Assembly: GCF_014642075.1 (NCBI RefSeq)
Contig: NZ_BMIK01000023.1
Span: 1-64,000 of the forward strand
Direction: 5' to 3'
DNA from: Parapedobacter defluvii
GTDB lineage: Bacteria; Bacteroidota; Bacteroidia; Sphingobacteriales; Sphingobacteriaceae
DNA: 64,000 nucleotides
Below the pieces are notes generated by a model. The model saw only the letters and a list, made by a program, of their open reading frames with translations. It did not search any database and was not told where the DNA came from. Positions 26,111 to 34,915 of the stretch are shown here, in pieces; the first letter of the stretch is position 1; each line of letters opens with the position of its first letter. The position numbers and the translations under genes are program-made.

Positions 26111-26461
26111 TTACTCCCCGTGGAGCCAAGCTTTTTTTGCCAATAATTCGTCTTCTGTTTCGCGGACGTCTTCGTCATCCACACAACAGTCTACCGGACA
26201 AACCGCAGCACATTGAGGTTCATCATGAAATCCCACACACTCTGTGCATTTATCCGAAACGATGTAATACACTTCATCTGAAATTGCTGCTTGTTCCTCA
26301 TCGGCGTCGAGTGTCGTTCCGTCACCAAAATCTATCACTCCCCTGAGTTCCGTCCCCTCGGAAAACCGCCAACTCACCCCCGCATCATATATTGCGTTAT
26401 TAGGGCATTCCGGTTCGCAAGCCCCGCAATTGATGCATTCATCTGTTATCTTTATTGCCAT
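26111..26461 (-). CDS. 4Fe-4S dicluster ferredoxin
   Basis: 116 residues. The first cluster motif is [12 protein letters not shown] (CxxCxxCxxxCP). The second is [18 protein letters not shown], with the loop insertion seen in YfhL-type ferredoxins. A 30-residue insert separates the two. It is an electron carrier in the cytoplasm. It is divergent from the LuxC-type reductase gene at 26618, with a shared 156-bp intergenic region carrying TAACTTTG on this strand (26530-26537). Confidence 0.92.
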   Translation of the reverse strand: MAIKITDECINCGACEPECPNNAIYDAGVSWRFSEGTELRGVIDFGDGTTLDADEEQAAISDEVYYIVSDKCTECVGFHDEPQCAAVCPVDCCVDDEDVRETEDELLAKKAWLHGE

Positions 26462-26617
26462 CTAATCTTACAGTATATTGATAAAAATAAAAAACCTATT
26501 TTTGCAGCCTGATCAGCAAAATATTACTACAAAGTTAGTAGTCTTTTTGTTCATCGGCTTACATATTTTTTGCAAATATACAACAATATTATCTAAATAG
26601 GTGCTAAAATTGACATT

Positions 26618-27634
26618 TTGACACAGGAACAACGCATCAATGCATTCGCTTTATTGGGTGACTACCTGCGATCCAACAGCGCAGATCTGCAGCAGGTTAT
26701 TGAACGGGCTCATCATCACAACGCTTGGTTTACACCTGCTAATGTAAGGAAAGCCCTTACCACGACTGGGGCTCTCCTATCGGTGCCAAATTTAACCCAA
26801 TGGTTAACTCCCTACTCTTTTCACGCAGAGACGGAAAAAACGGTCGGACTGATTTTAGCCGGCAACATTCCCTTAGTTGGATTTCACGACATGCTAAGCG
26901 CGCTTTGTGCGGGATTCAACATCCAGGTAAAAACATCAGCCGATGACCCGGTATTGACAGCACATGTGCTACGTAAATTACAGGAAATCGAACCCCGTTT
27001 TTCGTCGAAGATTGCAATAAGCGAACGGCTTAAAAATTTCGATTTGGTTATTGCCACGGGCAATGATAACAGCGCGCGGTATTTTTCCTATTATTTTGGC
27101 AAGGTTCCCCATATTATCCGAAAAAATCGCAACAGCATCGCGGTACTGACCGGAAAGGAGACATCTGCAGTTATTCAGGAGCTGGGCAACGACATTTTTG
27201 ATTACTTCGGACTTGGATGCCGCAGTGTATCGAAATTTTTCGTACCCCAAGGATATGATATCTCTACATTCTTTGAAGGGATAACGCAGTTTTCAGCGAT
27301 CATCAACCACCACAAATACGTCAATAACTACGACTACAATAAGTCGATTTATCTTATAAACGGCGACACCCATTATGACAATGGATTCCTGCTGGTCAAA
27401 CCCGATCAACGCACTGCATCTCCATTGGCCGTTCTATATATGGAAACGTATGCGAACCATCGGGAGTTGACGGAACGACTGGATATGCTGGCACCTCAAT
27501 TGCAATGCGTGGTAAGTACGGAGCCGCTGGCAATCACCACACCGGTAGTTATGCCCGGCCGGAGCCAGGAACCTGCATTGGACGATTACGCCGACGGCGT
27601 GAATACGCTGGGTTTTTTGGCAGAACACCGATGA
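26618..27634 (+). CDS. Acyl-CoA reductase, LuxC family
   Basis: 338 residues from a TTG codon; no ATG is in frame before the conserved region, and the following TQEQRINAFALLGDYL matches the family's N-terminus. LuxC features include VGLILAGNIPLVGFHDMLSALCAGF, KTSADDPVL, the catalytic region DYFGLGCRSVSKFFVPQGYD with its Cys, and NHHKYVNNYDYNKSIYL. The family reduces acyl-CoA or acyl-ACP to aldehyde with NADPH. No luxD or luxE partners are present. It is divergent from the ferredoxin gene. Confidence 0.88.
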   Translation: MTQEQRINAFALLGDYLRSNSADLQQVIERAHHHNAWFTPANVRKALTTTGALLSVPNLTQWLTPYSFHAETEKTVGLILAGNIPLVGFHDMLSALCAGFNIQVKTSADDPVLTAHVLRKLQEIEPRFSSKIAISERLKNFDLVIATGNDNSARYFSYYFGKVPHIIRKNRNSIAVLTGKETSAVIQELGNDIFDYFGLGCRSVSKFFVPQGYDISTFFEGITQFSAIINHHKYVNNYDYNKSIYLINGDTHYDNGFLLVKPDQRTASPLAVLYMETYANHRELTERLDMLAPQLQCVVSTEPLAITTPVVMPGRSQEPALDDYADGVNTLGFLAEHR

Positions 27635-27661
27635 AGCCTTTCGCTTTCACCCAATTAATGC

Positions 27662-27669
27662 TAACTTTG
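27662..27669 (+). promoter_or_regulatory. -7 box before the small protein/FtsE operon
   Basis: A perfect TAACTTTG stands 7 nt before the ATG at 27677 and 16 nt before a second in-frame ATG at 27686. The closeness to the first ATG favours the second start or a leaderless transcript. Confidence 0.5.
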
Positions 27670-27676
27670 CCACACG

Positions 27677-27889
27677 ATGTATGTCATGAAAGTCAAGGGC
27701 GTGGCCAAAATACCGGATTATGTCCAATTGCGTGACGATTCATTTACGTTGTTGGCTTATTTCCGGGTCGACCGACCGGATAAGTCCCTCGACAAACTGG
27801 GACTGGGCGATCAGGCGGAGCGAATTATGGAAGTCGTCAAAGAAATGCCTTTTGGACAAATTAAAAAATTAGAAATTACGGATTTATGA
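27677..27889 (+). CDS. Conserved small protein of unknown function coupled to FtsE-like ATPase
   Basis: 70 residues (67 from the second ATG at 27686). No known domain was recognised. The sequence is soluble and mixed alpha/beta, with VKGVAKIPDYVQLRDDSFTLLAYFRVDRPDKSL and a C-terminal helix-rich half. It overlaps the ftsE-like start by four bases (ATGA), so the two are translationally coupled and probably function together. Confidence 0.65.
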   Translation: MYVMKVKGVAKIPDYVQLRDDSFTLLAYFRVDRPDKSLDKLGLGDQAERIMEVVKEMPFGQIKKLEITDL

Positions 27890-28566
27890 TCGGCGATACG
27901 GTAATCACACTCAAAAATGTTGACATCTACCAACCTAAGCATTTGGTATTAGCAAATGTAAATCTCAAAATCGACAAAGGTGAATTTGTGTTTCTCATTG
28001 GTCAAACGGGAAGCGGTAAGAGCAGCCTATTGAAAATTATTTACGGAGATCTGCACATTGCCAGCGGAGAGGGAATGGTGGCCGGCTTTGACTTAAAAAA
28101 ACTCAGCGAACGTGAAGTCCCCTACCTAAGACGGAAATTAGGCATTGTTTTCCAGGATTTCCACCTGCTCACCGATCGGACCGTAGAAAAGAACCTCGAG
28201 TTTGCTTTACGGGCTACCGGATGGAAAGACAAAGCATTGATTAACAATCGGATGCTTGATGTTTTGGAGAAAGTGGGCCTGCGTTCCAAACTCAAGAAAA
28301 TGCCACATGAGCTGTCCGGCGGTGAGCAACAACGGGTTGTGATTGCTCGTGCGTTGCTAAACAATCCAGAAGTTATCCTTGCCGATGAACCTACCGGAAA
28401 TCTCGACCCTGAAACATCGGAAGAAATCGTATTGTTGTTAAGAGAAATCAGCCGTTCGGGCACCTCCATTTTGATGGCAACACATGATTACCAGATCATC
28501 CGGAACATGCCTTCAAGGATTATCAAAACAGCCAACGGGGCTTTACTGGACAATGTGTCAATATAG
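27886..28566 (+). CDS. ftsE: FtsE-like ABC transporter ATPase
   Basis: 226 residues. Walker A GQTGSGKSS, Q-loop FQDFHLL, signature LSGGEQQRV, Walker B VILADEPTGNLDPE and the H-loop MATHDYQII are all present; the arrangement is closest to the FtsE/LolD group. FtsE works with membrane protein FtsX to regulate cell-wall hydrolases at the divisome. No ftsX gene follows here, so a partner must be encoded elsewhere. The stop codon lies inside a tandem 11-bp repeat. Confidence 0.82.
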   Translation: MIGDTVITLKNVDIYQPKHLVLANVNLKIDKGEFVFLIGQTGSGKSSLLKIIYGDLHIASGEGMVAGFDLKKLSEREVPYLRRKLGIVFQDFHLLTDRTVEKNLEFALRATGWKDKALINNRMLDVLEKVGLRSKLKKMPHELSGGEQQRVVIARALLNNPEVILADEPTGNLDPETSEEIVLLLREISRSGTSILMATHDYQIIRNMPSRIIKTANGALLDNVSI

Positions 28567-28578
28567 GGTCAATATAGG
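28557..28578 (+). repeat. Tandem 11-bp repeat upstream of grpE
   Basis: GTCAATATAGG occurs twice in direct succession (28557-28567 and 28568-28578), overlapping the ftsE stop codon. The 11-bp period places both units on the same DNA face. It lies about 100 bp before the sigma-54-like element of grpE, and each unit begins GTCAAT, as does the right arm of the palindrome at 30535-30567. Confidence 0.6.
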
Positions 28579-28664
28579 CATTCGACTGCAAAGCCTGCCA
28601 TAAAATACGCCAATTTGTAAGCATACAACCCAGAAAAACTGACAGGGTGGCGGTCTTTTTGTAA

Positions 28665-28680
28665 TGGCAATGAAATTGCG
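28665..28680 (+). promoter_or_regulatory. Sigma-54-like promoter of grpE-dnaJ
   Basis: TGGCAATGAAATTGCG has GG and GC at the -24/-12 spacing, matching the sigma-54 consensus TGGCAC-N5-TTGCA closely. It lies 38 nt before the ATG at 28718. Similar elements stand before lon (40263) and the barrel gene (30715). Confidence 0.6.
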
Positions 28681-28717
28681 GCTGCAACCTCAAGGTTGAT
28701 AAAGCGATGGAACGCGT

Positions 28718-29302
28718 ATGACAAAGTACAAGAAAAAAAAAGATCAGGATAATAACGACATAATGGGAGAAAATCAATCTACTGCACCGGAAACGCAATC
28801 GGCCGAAGCAGCTAAACCCCAAAAGGGGACCGAACCTGCCAAGGAAGAGTCGACACCCGAACAGCAATTGGCGGCTGAATTGGCTGCGGCCAATGATAAA
28901 TACCTACGTTTATATGCGGAATTTGACAATTACAAACGCCGGATTGCCAAAGAACGGGTTGAGCTCATGCAGACCGCCGGCAAGGAAATTATCAGCAATT
29001 TATTGCCGGTAATTGATGATTTTGACCGGGCGATAAAGGCTTTCGAAACAGCAACTGAGCTGGGTCCGGTAAAAGAAGGTGTTTCACTGGTTGGCCAAAA
29101 GCTGAAAAATATATTAACCCTCCAAGGGTTAACCGAAATGGAATCGATCGGAAAACCTTTTGATGCCGAACTACAGGAAGCAATTACAAACGTACCCGCC
29201 CCAAGCGATGACCTGAAAGGCAAAGTAATTGATGAAATTGAAAAAGGCTACTTTTTACATGGTAAGGTATTGCGCCATGCCAAAGTTGTTGTTGGCAGTT
29301 AA
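28718..29302 (+). CDS. grpE: GrpE, nucleotide-exchange factor of DnaK
   Basis: 194 residues from the first [12 protein letters not shown] at 28763 is an alternative start. A charged disordered N-terminus leads to the long coiled-coil helix ([42 protein letters not shown]) and the beta-domain with [21 protein letters not shown] and [17 protein letters not shown]. It releases ADP from DnaK in the cytoplasm. In an operon with dnaJ (11 nt gap); dnaK is not in the window. A sigma-54-like element precedes it. Confidence 0.95.
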   Translation: MTKYKKKKDQDNNDIMGENQSTAPETQSAEAAKPQKGTEPAKEESTPEQQLAAELAAANDKYLRLYAEFDNYKRRIAKERVELMQTAGKEIISNLLPVIDDFDRAIKAFETATELGPVKEGVSLVGQKLKNILTLQGLTEMESIGKPFDAELQEAITNVPAPSDDLKGKVIDEIEKGYFLHGKVLRHAKVVVGS

Positions 29303-29313
29303 TTCCTAATCGC

Positions 29314-30462
29314 ATGGCAAAAAGAGATTACTACGATGTATTGGGTGTGTCGCGCAATGCAGACCAAGCGGAGATAAAATCTGCCTACCGGAAGCTAGCG
29401 ATCAAATATCATCCAGACAAAAACCCGGGCAACGCCGAAGCCGAGGAAAAATTCAAGGAAGCCGCTGAGGCCTATGAAATACTCAGTAATCCTGAAAAGC
29501 GGCAACGCTATGATCGCTTTGGACATTCGGGGGCTTCGGGCGGCTTCGGTGGCGGTGGCATGAATATGGAAGATATATTCAGCCAGTTCGGTGATATATT
29601 TGGCGGTGGCGGCAGTCCCTTTGAAAGTTTCTTTGGGGGCGGTGGCAGCCAACGCGGTGGGCGACGAGTAGCCAAAGGCTCTAACCTCCGTATTAAAGTA
29701 AAGCTTACCCTTCAGGAAATTGCAAAGGGTTCTGAAAAGAAAATAAAAGTAAACAAACAGGTAGTCTGTACTGCCTGTGATGGAAGTGGGGCAAAAGACA
29801 AATCGTCATTTCACAACTGCCGTACCTGTGGAGGCACGGGAACCGTCAGACGAGTAACCAATACCATTCTAGGCCAAATGCAAACCACCAGCACCTGCCC
29901 TACCTGTAACGGTGAAGGCGTGGAAATATCGGCAAAATGCCCGGTGTGTCATGGCGACGGATTGGTGCGTGGCGAGGAAACCATCAGCATTAACATCCCG
30001 GCAGGCGTAAGCGAAGGCATGCAACTGTCCATGAGCGGAAAGGGAAATGCTGCTCCCCGCGGTGGAGTGCCGGGCGATTTGATCATCCTCATTGACGAAA
30101 TCCCTCATGAAACGCTCAAACGGGACGGGACCAATGTCATTTACGATCTGTACATTAATTTCGTAGATGCAACGTTAGGGACGAGCGCAGAAATTCCGAC
30201 CATAGACGGCAAAGCGAAAATAAAAATTGAACCCGGCACCCAAGGAGGGAAAATTCTACGGCTTAAAGGCAAAGGGGTGCCCGAAGTAAATTCCTATCAC
30301 AAAGGCGATCAGTTGGTATATGTGAACGTATGGACACCCAAGGCCGTATCATCCGAGGAAAAAGAATTATTGGAACGCCTCCGAAATTCACCGAACTTCA
30401 GACCGCAACCCGGAAAAAGCGAAAAAACCTTTTTTGAGCGAATAAAGGAATATTTCGAATGA
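29314..30462 (+). CDS. dnaJ: Chaperone DnaJ
   Basis: 382 residues with all domains of a type I Hsp40. The J domain has HPD (KYHPDKNPG), then a Gly/Phe-rich linker, four CxxCxGxG zinc repeats ([32 protein letters not shown]) and the C-terminal substrate-binding domains. It stimulates DnaK and delivers unfolded clients. It is transcribed with grpE and followed by a terminator. Confidence 0.97.
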   Translation: MAKRDYYDVLGVSRNADQAEIKSAYRKLAIKYHPDKNPGNAEAEEKFKEAAEAYEILSNPEKRQRYDRFGHSGASGGFGGGGMNMEDIFSQFGDIFGGGGSPFESFFGGGGSQRGGRRVAKGSNLRIKVKLTLQEIAKGSEKKIKVNKQVVCTACDGSGAKDKSSFHNCRTCGGTGTVRRVTNTILGQMQTTSTCPTCNGEGVEISAKCPVCHGDGLVRGEETISINIPAGVSEGMQLSMSGKGNAAPRGGVPGDLIILIDEIPHETLKRDGTNVIYDLYINFVDATLGTSAEIPTIDGKAKIKIEPGTQGGKILRLKGKGVPEVNSYHKGDQLVYVNVWTPKAVSSEEKELLERLRNSPNFRPQPGKSEKTFFERIKEYFE

Positions 30463-30480
30463 GGTATTTTCAGTGTTAAA

Positions 30481-30515
30481 AAAACCCGGAGCATGCAGAT
30501 CTCCGGTTTTTTTTT
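30481..30515 (+). terminator. Terminator of grpE-dnaJ
   Basis: The stem CCGGAG/CTCCGG is extended by A/T pairs, with a 9-nt loop and a run of nine T, 18 nt after the dnaJ stop. Confidence 0.88.
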
Positions 30516-30534
30516 AAATATCTCTCTCTTAATT

Positions 30535-30567
30535 ATTGACACTGACATTTAATGTCAAAAAGTCAAT
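30535..30567. promoter_or_regulatory. Nested palindrome, candidate activator site
   Basis: TGACATTTAATGTCA (30543-30557) is a perfect palindrome around one T. It is enclosed by ATTGAC (30535-30540) and GTCAAT (30562-30567), a second inverted pair. It lies about 150-180 bp before the sigma-54-like element at 30715, the usual distance for an enhancer-binding activator. Confidence 0.6.
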
Positions 30568-30714
30568 GCAGATAATTTATGTCACTGTCTGTTCCTATTT
30601 CACTGTCAAACTCTTTCCATTCAAGTTAGATTTTCCTGAAATTTAATGCATTGAACGAATATTCTACAAAAACAGACACAAGCGTGACACAGTTAACCCC
30701 TATCCCCCATGTTT

Positions 30715-30730
30715 TGGCATTTGTATTGCA
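30715..30730 (+). promoter_or_regulatory. Sigma-54-like promoter of the barrel gene
   Basis: TGGCATTTGTATTGCA keeps GG and GC exactly 12 bases apart and matches the sigma-54 -24/-12 consensus. Transcription would begin near 30742, giving a leader of about 64 nt before ATG 30806. Confidence 0.6.
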
Positions 30731-30733
30731 TAT

Positions 30734-30748
30734 TGACTTTCAAAGTCA
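30734..30748. promoter_or_regulatory. Second TGAC-N7-GTCA palindrome, at the start site
   Basis: TGACTTTCAAAGTCA is a perfect 15-bp palindrome with the same layout as 30543-30557. It begins 4 nt after the -12 element and covers the predicted transcription start, so a bound protein here could repress. Confidence 0.55.
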
Positions 30749-30805
30749 GATAGTCTAATATAAAAAGACGAACTGACAAATGGTTTAACTAAATAAATAT
30801 ACAAA

Positions 30806-31390
30806 ATGAAAAAACTATTTTTAACCTTATCTGCTGCTGTTGCTGTAACGTTTGCTGCGAATGCACAAACTGAAAAAGGAAAGACAATCCTTGGAGGAAA
30901 TGTTTCCTATAATTATAACAAAATACAAGACGTAGATGGTAGCATTCAAAGTTTTTCTATCCTACCAAATGTCGGCGTATTCGTCAGCGATAACATTGCT
31001 GTAGGTTTAGGTTTCGGATACTCATGGTCTCAAAGCGACGATGGCAGCGAAAAATCAAAAATTGGCGAATTTTCAGCCGCACCTTTTGCTCGTTTGTATA
31101 AAGGAGATGGCGATTTTAAATTTTTCGGGCAACTGTCTGTACCGATGGGTTGGGGTACATCCAAAGTTGACGATACGAAAGTTAACAACACTGCACGTTA
31201 TGGTGTAGCACTGTCTCCGGGTTTTGCTTATTTCCCAACCAGCAAAGTTGGCATTGAATTTTCAGTTAGAGGTCTGTACTATCAAAACAGTTCAGTGGAA
31301 CCAGAAGGAGGCGAAAAAACCACCACCAATTCATTTGGTCTGAATGCTAATTCCTTAGCTCCCAGCATTGGTATTCAATTCTATTTCTAA
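30806..31390 (+). CDS. Outer-membrane beta-barrel protein
   Basis: 194 residues. The signal peptide is MKKLFLTLSAAVAVTFAANAQ. It is followed by about eight amphipathic strands with the small-barrel pattern (GGNVSYNYNK, NIAVGLGFGYSWSQSDD, AAPFARLYKG, GIEFSVRGLYYQ) and a terminal aromatic strand IGIQFYF for BAM recognition. It probably sits in the outer membrane like OmpX/OmpW-type proteins; role unknown. It is a single gene between strong terminators, with an elaborate upstream region (sigma-54-like element and two palindromes) suggesting stress control. Confidence 0.85.
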   Translation: MKKLFLTLSAAVAVTFAANAQTEKGKTILGGNVSYNYNKIQDVDGSIQSFSILPNVGVFVSDNIAVGLGFGYSWSQSDDGSEKSKIGEFSAAPFARLYKGDGDFKFFGQLSVPMGWGTSKVDDTKVNNTARYGVALSPGFAYFPTSKVGIEFSVRGLYYQNSSVEPEGGEKTTTNSFGLNANSLAPSIGIQFYF

Positions 31391-31405
31391 GTAATAAAAG
31401 TGAAC

Positions 31406-31443
31406 AAAAAGCCGCTTTGGTCTGTTACCAAAGCGGCTTTTTT
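31406..31443 (+). terminator. Terminator of the barrel gene
   Basis: A 16-bp perfect stem, AAAAAGCCGCTTTGGT with its complement, around a 5-nt loop, ends in a T run. It lies 16 nt after the stop. Confidence 0.93.
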
Positions 31444-31463
31444 AGTGCAAATACCCTATAAAA

Positions 31464-31496
31464 AAAGGTTTCCAAACGGGGAGAATGGAAACCTTT
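31464..31496 (-). terminator. Terminator of the pdxH-nuoCD transcript
   Basis: AAAGGTTTCCA pairs with TGGAAACCTTT (11 bp) around an 11-nt loop. On the minus strand a T run follows, so it would stop transcription coming from nuoD, 84 nt upstream. Confidence 0.75.
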
Positions 31497-31579
31497 ACTA
31501 ACCAATTATAAACCTAAATTATGATGGCGCAAAAGTAAGGTTTATTTTAGATATTCCAAAAATTATTTATTGTTTTTTT

Positions 31580-32818
31580 TTAGCGATCCACTTCACCCAA
31601 TACGATATCGATCGATCCCAGTATTGCGACAAGATCCGCAATCAGTACGCCTTTCGCCAACTCCGGCAAAACGGAAAGATTATGAAAACTCGGCCCTCTT
31701 GCTTTAACCCGTTTCGGAATGTCACTTTTCTCCTGGGTCACAAAGTAAAACCCCAGCTCACCTTTCGGGTTTTCAGCCCGTACATAATAATCTTGTGCCT
31801 TTACATTTACTTTCTTCGGTACAAGTGCCCTCGGATCAAAGTCGGCTGTACGCTTCAGCTCCCTGGTCAATCGTTCGAGGCATTGCTCGATGATACGGAC
31901 AGATTCTCTGATTTCATCAACACGTACTTTGAAGCGATCCCAACAATCGCCCAGGCTGCCCATTTCTCCGCTGCCGACGGGAATATCAAACTCAATTTCA
32001 GGATACACAGAATAATTATCGACACGCCTTAGATCCCACTTAATGCCTGAGGCACGGAGCATCGGCCCTGAGCAGCCGTAATTGATCGCCACATCCGCCG
32101 GTAACGTGCCGATATTGGCTGTTCGCGAGATAAAGATTTGGTTTGCAGTGAGCAATTCATCCAGCTCTACCAATTTAGGTTTGAAATAATTAATAAACTC
32201 ACCACAGCGGGATTCGAAATCCACCGGCAGGTCATAAAACAGTCCACCGACCCAAATATAATTATAGAGCATCCGCGAACCGGATGCCCATTCTAACATA
32301 TTCATAATGTGTTCCCGATCCCGGAAACACCACATGAATGGAGTAAATGCACCAATATCAATGCCGTATGTGCCAATGGCTATCAAATGGGAAGCGATAC
32401 GGTTTAATTCACATACCAGCACACGGATGTATTCGATCCGCTTGGGAATCTGCTGATCAATCCCCAGCATGCGCTCAACCCCCATCACAAATGCATGACT
32501 GTTATTCATCGAGGCCAGGTAATCCATACGATCGGTAAACGGAATAGTTTTTCCATAATTCATGGATTCGGCATGCTTTTCAAAGCAACGGTGCAGGTAG
32601 CCGATGTGCGGAATTACCTCTTTTACCAGCTCACCATCGGTAATCAATTGTAATCTCAGTACACCGTGCGTCGATGGGTGCTGGGGGCCCATATTAATAA
32701 TCATCTCTTCGGCCCCTATTGCGGCTAATCGCTCTTCATAGACACGTTGTGCGTGCCGGTATGGATTATCTGGCAATGACATGTTATCGGTAGATCGTGT
32801 GCTGAGCTGCATTCTCAT
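31580..32818 (-). CDS. nuoD: NADH-quinone oxidoreductase subunit D
   Basis: 412 residues. The 49-kDa subunit signatures are [60 protein letters not shown] and the C-terminal VLGEVDR. It lies in the peripheral arm of complex I at the quinone site. Its ATG overlaps the nuoC stop (ATGA). No other nuo gene is in the window: transcription ends here, although nuoA to nuoN are usually clustered. Confidence 0.95.
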   Translation of the reverse strand: MRMQLSTRSTDNMSLPDNPYRHAQRVYEERLAAIGAEEMIINMGPQHPSTHGVLRLQLITDGELVKEVIPHIGYLHRCFEKHAESMNYGKTIPFTDRMDYLASMNNSHAFVMGVERMLGIDQQIPKRIEYIRVLVCELNRIASHLIAIGTYGIDIGAFTPFMWCFRDREHIMNMLEWASGSRMLYNYIWVGGLFYDLPVDFESRCGEFINYFKPKLVELDELLTANQIFISRTANIGTLPADVAINYGCSGPMLRASGIKWDLRRVDNYSVYPEIEFDIPVGSGEMGSLGDCWDRFKVRVDEIRESVRIIEQCLERLTRELKRTADFDPRALVPKKVNVKAQDYYVRAENPKGELGFYFVTQEKSDIPKRVKARGPSFHNLSVLPELAKGVLIADLVAILGSIDIVLGEVDR

Positions 32819-33315
32819 TTAATAGCTATGCCGTGGTACATTTCGGCCTCCTCATAATCCTTTCGCAACGGATACCCTTCCCAGTCTTCCGGCAATAAAA
32901 TACGTCTCAAATCCGGATGTCCTTCAAAATACACGCCCATTAGATCAAATGCTTCCCGCTCATGCCAATCGGCTGTCCGCCACACCCCGCTTACACTGGG
33001 TACCGAAGGCAGATTATCGAGTCGCCGGTCATTCGGCACGACCACTTTGAGTGTAAGCTGATAGTTGTAAGGAATGGATGCTAAATGATAAACGACGGTA
33101 AAAGTACCCGCCTCTATCCCATCATCGACTGCACTGATGCAGGACAGGAAATCAAAATAAGTGTCCTCATGGTCGCGTAGTAACAAACACACCTGCGGTA
33201 ACAAGGCCGGATCAACAACCAACGCAGGCTGCAAGCCCGATGATTCAATCGTCGCTACCTGCTCACCGAACTGAGCTATCAAAAGTGCATGGATGCGTGT
33301 AATTAATTCTTCCAT
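32815..33315 (-). CDS. nuoC: NADH-quinone oxidoreductase subunit C
   Basis: 166 residues from MEELITRIH; the frame extends upstream into pdxH, but this ATG is 13 nt after the pdxH stop. The 30-kDa subunit signature is [43 protein letters not shown]. It forms the peripheral arm with NuoD and NuoB. It is separate from nuoD here, whereas some bacteria have a fused NuoCD. The upstream neighbour is pdxH, not nuoB. Confidence 0.94.
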   Translation of the reverse strand: MEELITRIHALLIAQFGEQVATIESSGLQPALVVDPALLPQVCLLLRDHEDTYFDFLSCISAVDDGIEAGTFTVVYHLASIPYNYQLTLKVVVPNDRRLDNLPSVPSVSGVWRTADWHEREAFDLMGVYFEGHPDLRRILLPEDWEGYPLRKDYEEAEMYHGIAIK

Positions 33316-33328
33316 TTTCGTATAGGTA

Positions 33329-33979
33329 TTAGGGAGCCAAACGGGTAATCTTCCAGTTATTCCCCTGTTTGCTATAGCGCAACCGATCATGCAATCTGCC
33401 ACTCCGTCCTTGCCAAAACTCGATGGATTCGGGAACAAGCCAATATCCGCCCCAATGAGCGGGCCTAGGGAGGGAACTCACGTCCTTATACCGCTCTTCC
33501 ATTGCAGCCAGCGGTACATCAAGCACATTACGATCCACGATCTCCTGGCTTTGAGGAGAAACAATGGCGCCGATTTGACTGGCCTTGGGTCTTGATTGAA
33601 AATATGCATCGGACAGTTCAGACGGCATCTTCATCGTACGGCCCGATACCCGTACCTGTCTTTGCAGCTCGGGCCAAAAAAACAATAGCGCCGCATACGG
33701 ATTGTCTGCTAACTCCTGACCTTTTTGACTTTGGTAATTGGTATAAAAGCCAAAGCCGGATTCGTTTACTTGTTTTAACAACACAATTCTCGAAGAGGGA
33801 CGGCCCGACGCTGAAACTGTGGATAGCGTCATGGCATTGGGTTCCATAACCTGCTTCTCAATCGCTTGATCAAACCAAGCCTGAAATTGTTCGATTGCAT
33901 CAGCAGCAACCTCTCCTTCGCTCAATTGCCCCATTTTATATTCTGTGCGGATTGCTGCAACATCGGTTTTACTCAGCAT
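33329..33979 (-). CDS. pdxH: Pyridoxamine 5'-phosphate oxidase
   Basis: 216 residues, the usual family length. FMN-binding and active-site segments are present: NAMTLSTVSASGRPSSRIVLLKQVNESGFGFYTNYQSQKG, ALLFFWPELQRQVRVSGR, SRPKASQIGAIVSPQSQ, and the C-terminal GYWLVPESIEFWQGRSGRLHDRLRY. It oxidises pyridoxine or pyridoxamine phosphate to PLP in the cytoplasm. It is first gene of the apparent pdxH-nuoC-nuoD transcript. Confidence 0.95.
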   Translation of the reverse strand: MLSKTDVAAIRTEYKMGQLSEGEVAADAIEQFQAWFDQAIEKQVMEPNAMTLSTVSASGRPSSRIVLLKQVNESGFGFYTNYQSQKGQELADNPYAALLFFWPELQRQVRVSGRTMKMPSELSDAYFQSRPKASQIGAIVSPQSQEIVDRNVLDVPLAAMEERYKDVSSLPRPAHWGGYWLVPESIEFWQGRSGRLHDRLRYSKQGNNWKITRLAP

Positions 33980-34033
33980 CTTTTCGTATGTTTTTTAACG
34001 CTGCACAAACATACGAAAAACCGCAAGAACATA

Positions 34034-34843
34034 CTATTTCTTATAGTAACCCATTGCCTCTGGAATCAACTTCTGGATATTGTTGATGCGGCGTGCGTCG
34101 CTCGGGTGGGTGCTCAGAAATTCAGGTGGCGCACCACCTTGCGATTGTTTTGCCTGTGCCATCCGTTCCCAAAAACCGACAGCTTCGTTAGGGTTATACC
34201 CCGCCATTGCCATAAAGACCAATCCCAAGCGATCTGCTTCGCTTTCCTGATTGCGCGAATAACTCAGCAAGGCAAGCTGCCCGCCTAAACCATAGGCCGT
34301 GTTAAGCACAGCCCGGGTCGTATTTGACTTTTCAGCAGTGGCTACATCTACTGCTACCCCGCCAGCCTGTGCAATGATAGATTGAGACATACGCTCGGCC
34401 GAATGCTTGGCAATGGCGTGGGCCACCTCATGTCCCATTACAGTTGCCAGTCCGGCTTCATTTTTGGTAATCGGCAGGATTCCCGTATATACCGCAACCT
34501 TGCCGCCCGGCATACACCAGGCATTGATCTGATCTTCCTGGATCAGGTTAAATTCCCATTGAAAATCATATTGGTTGCCGTATCCGTTTTCCTGCAGAAA
34601 CCGGGTCACTGCCGAGGCGATGTTCTTTCCCACCTTTTGTACCAACTGAGCCTGGGACGTGCCCTTTATCACTTTGGTTTTGGAATCTCCAAGCAAATCT
34701 TTGTAAACGAGTGCCGCCTGCTGCTGAATCTCCGATTCATTCACCAAGCTTAATTGCTTCCGTCCCGTAAGCGGCACAGTAGCACAGGAAGCGATTATTC
34801 CGACTATCAGCAACCCGCAAATATGTTTCATAAATGGTTTCAT
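34034..34843 (-). CDS. M48-family metalloprotease lipoprotein
   Basis: 269 residues. The lipoprotein signal has its lipobox at IIASC. The catalytic HExxH is in MGHEVAHAIAKHSAERM, with the third ligand Glu in NQESEADRLG, as in YcaL, LoiP and BepA. It probably acts in the periplasm, anchored to a membrane, on misfolded outer-membrane proteins. A single gene between pdxH and plsY on the same strand, with intergenic gaps of 54 and 72 nt. Confidence 0.92.
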   Translation of the reverse strand: MKPFMKHICGLLIVGIIASCATVPLTGRKQLSLVNESEIQQQAALVYKDLLGDSKTKVIKGTSQAQLVQKVGKNIASAVTRFLQENGYGNQYDFQWEFNLIQEDQINAWCMPGGKVAVYTGILPITKNEAGLATVMGHEVAHAIAKHSAERMSQSIIAQAGGVAVDVATAEKSNTTRAVLNTAYGLGGQLALLSYSRNQESEADRLGLVFMAMAGYNPNEAVGFWERMAQAKQSQGGAPPEFLSTHPSDARRINNIQKLIPEAMGYYKK

Positions 34844-34915
34844 TGCAACTAATTTTATGATAGATTGATAAGTTATCCGGAGAAATTAAAGCAATATATA
34901 TGCCGAATTTACGGA

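Noticed and set aside
26529-26548. ACTAC/GTAGT inverted repeat before the ferredoxin gene as an operator
   Set aside because: The arms are only 5 bp and overlap the TAACTTTG box; this can arise by chance in an AT-rich region.
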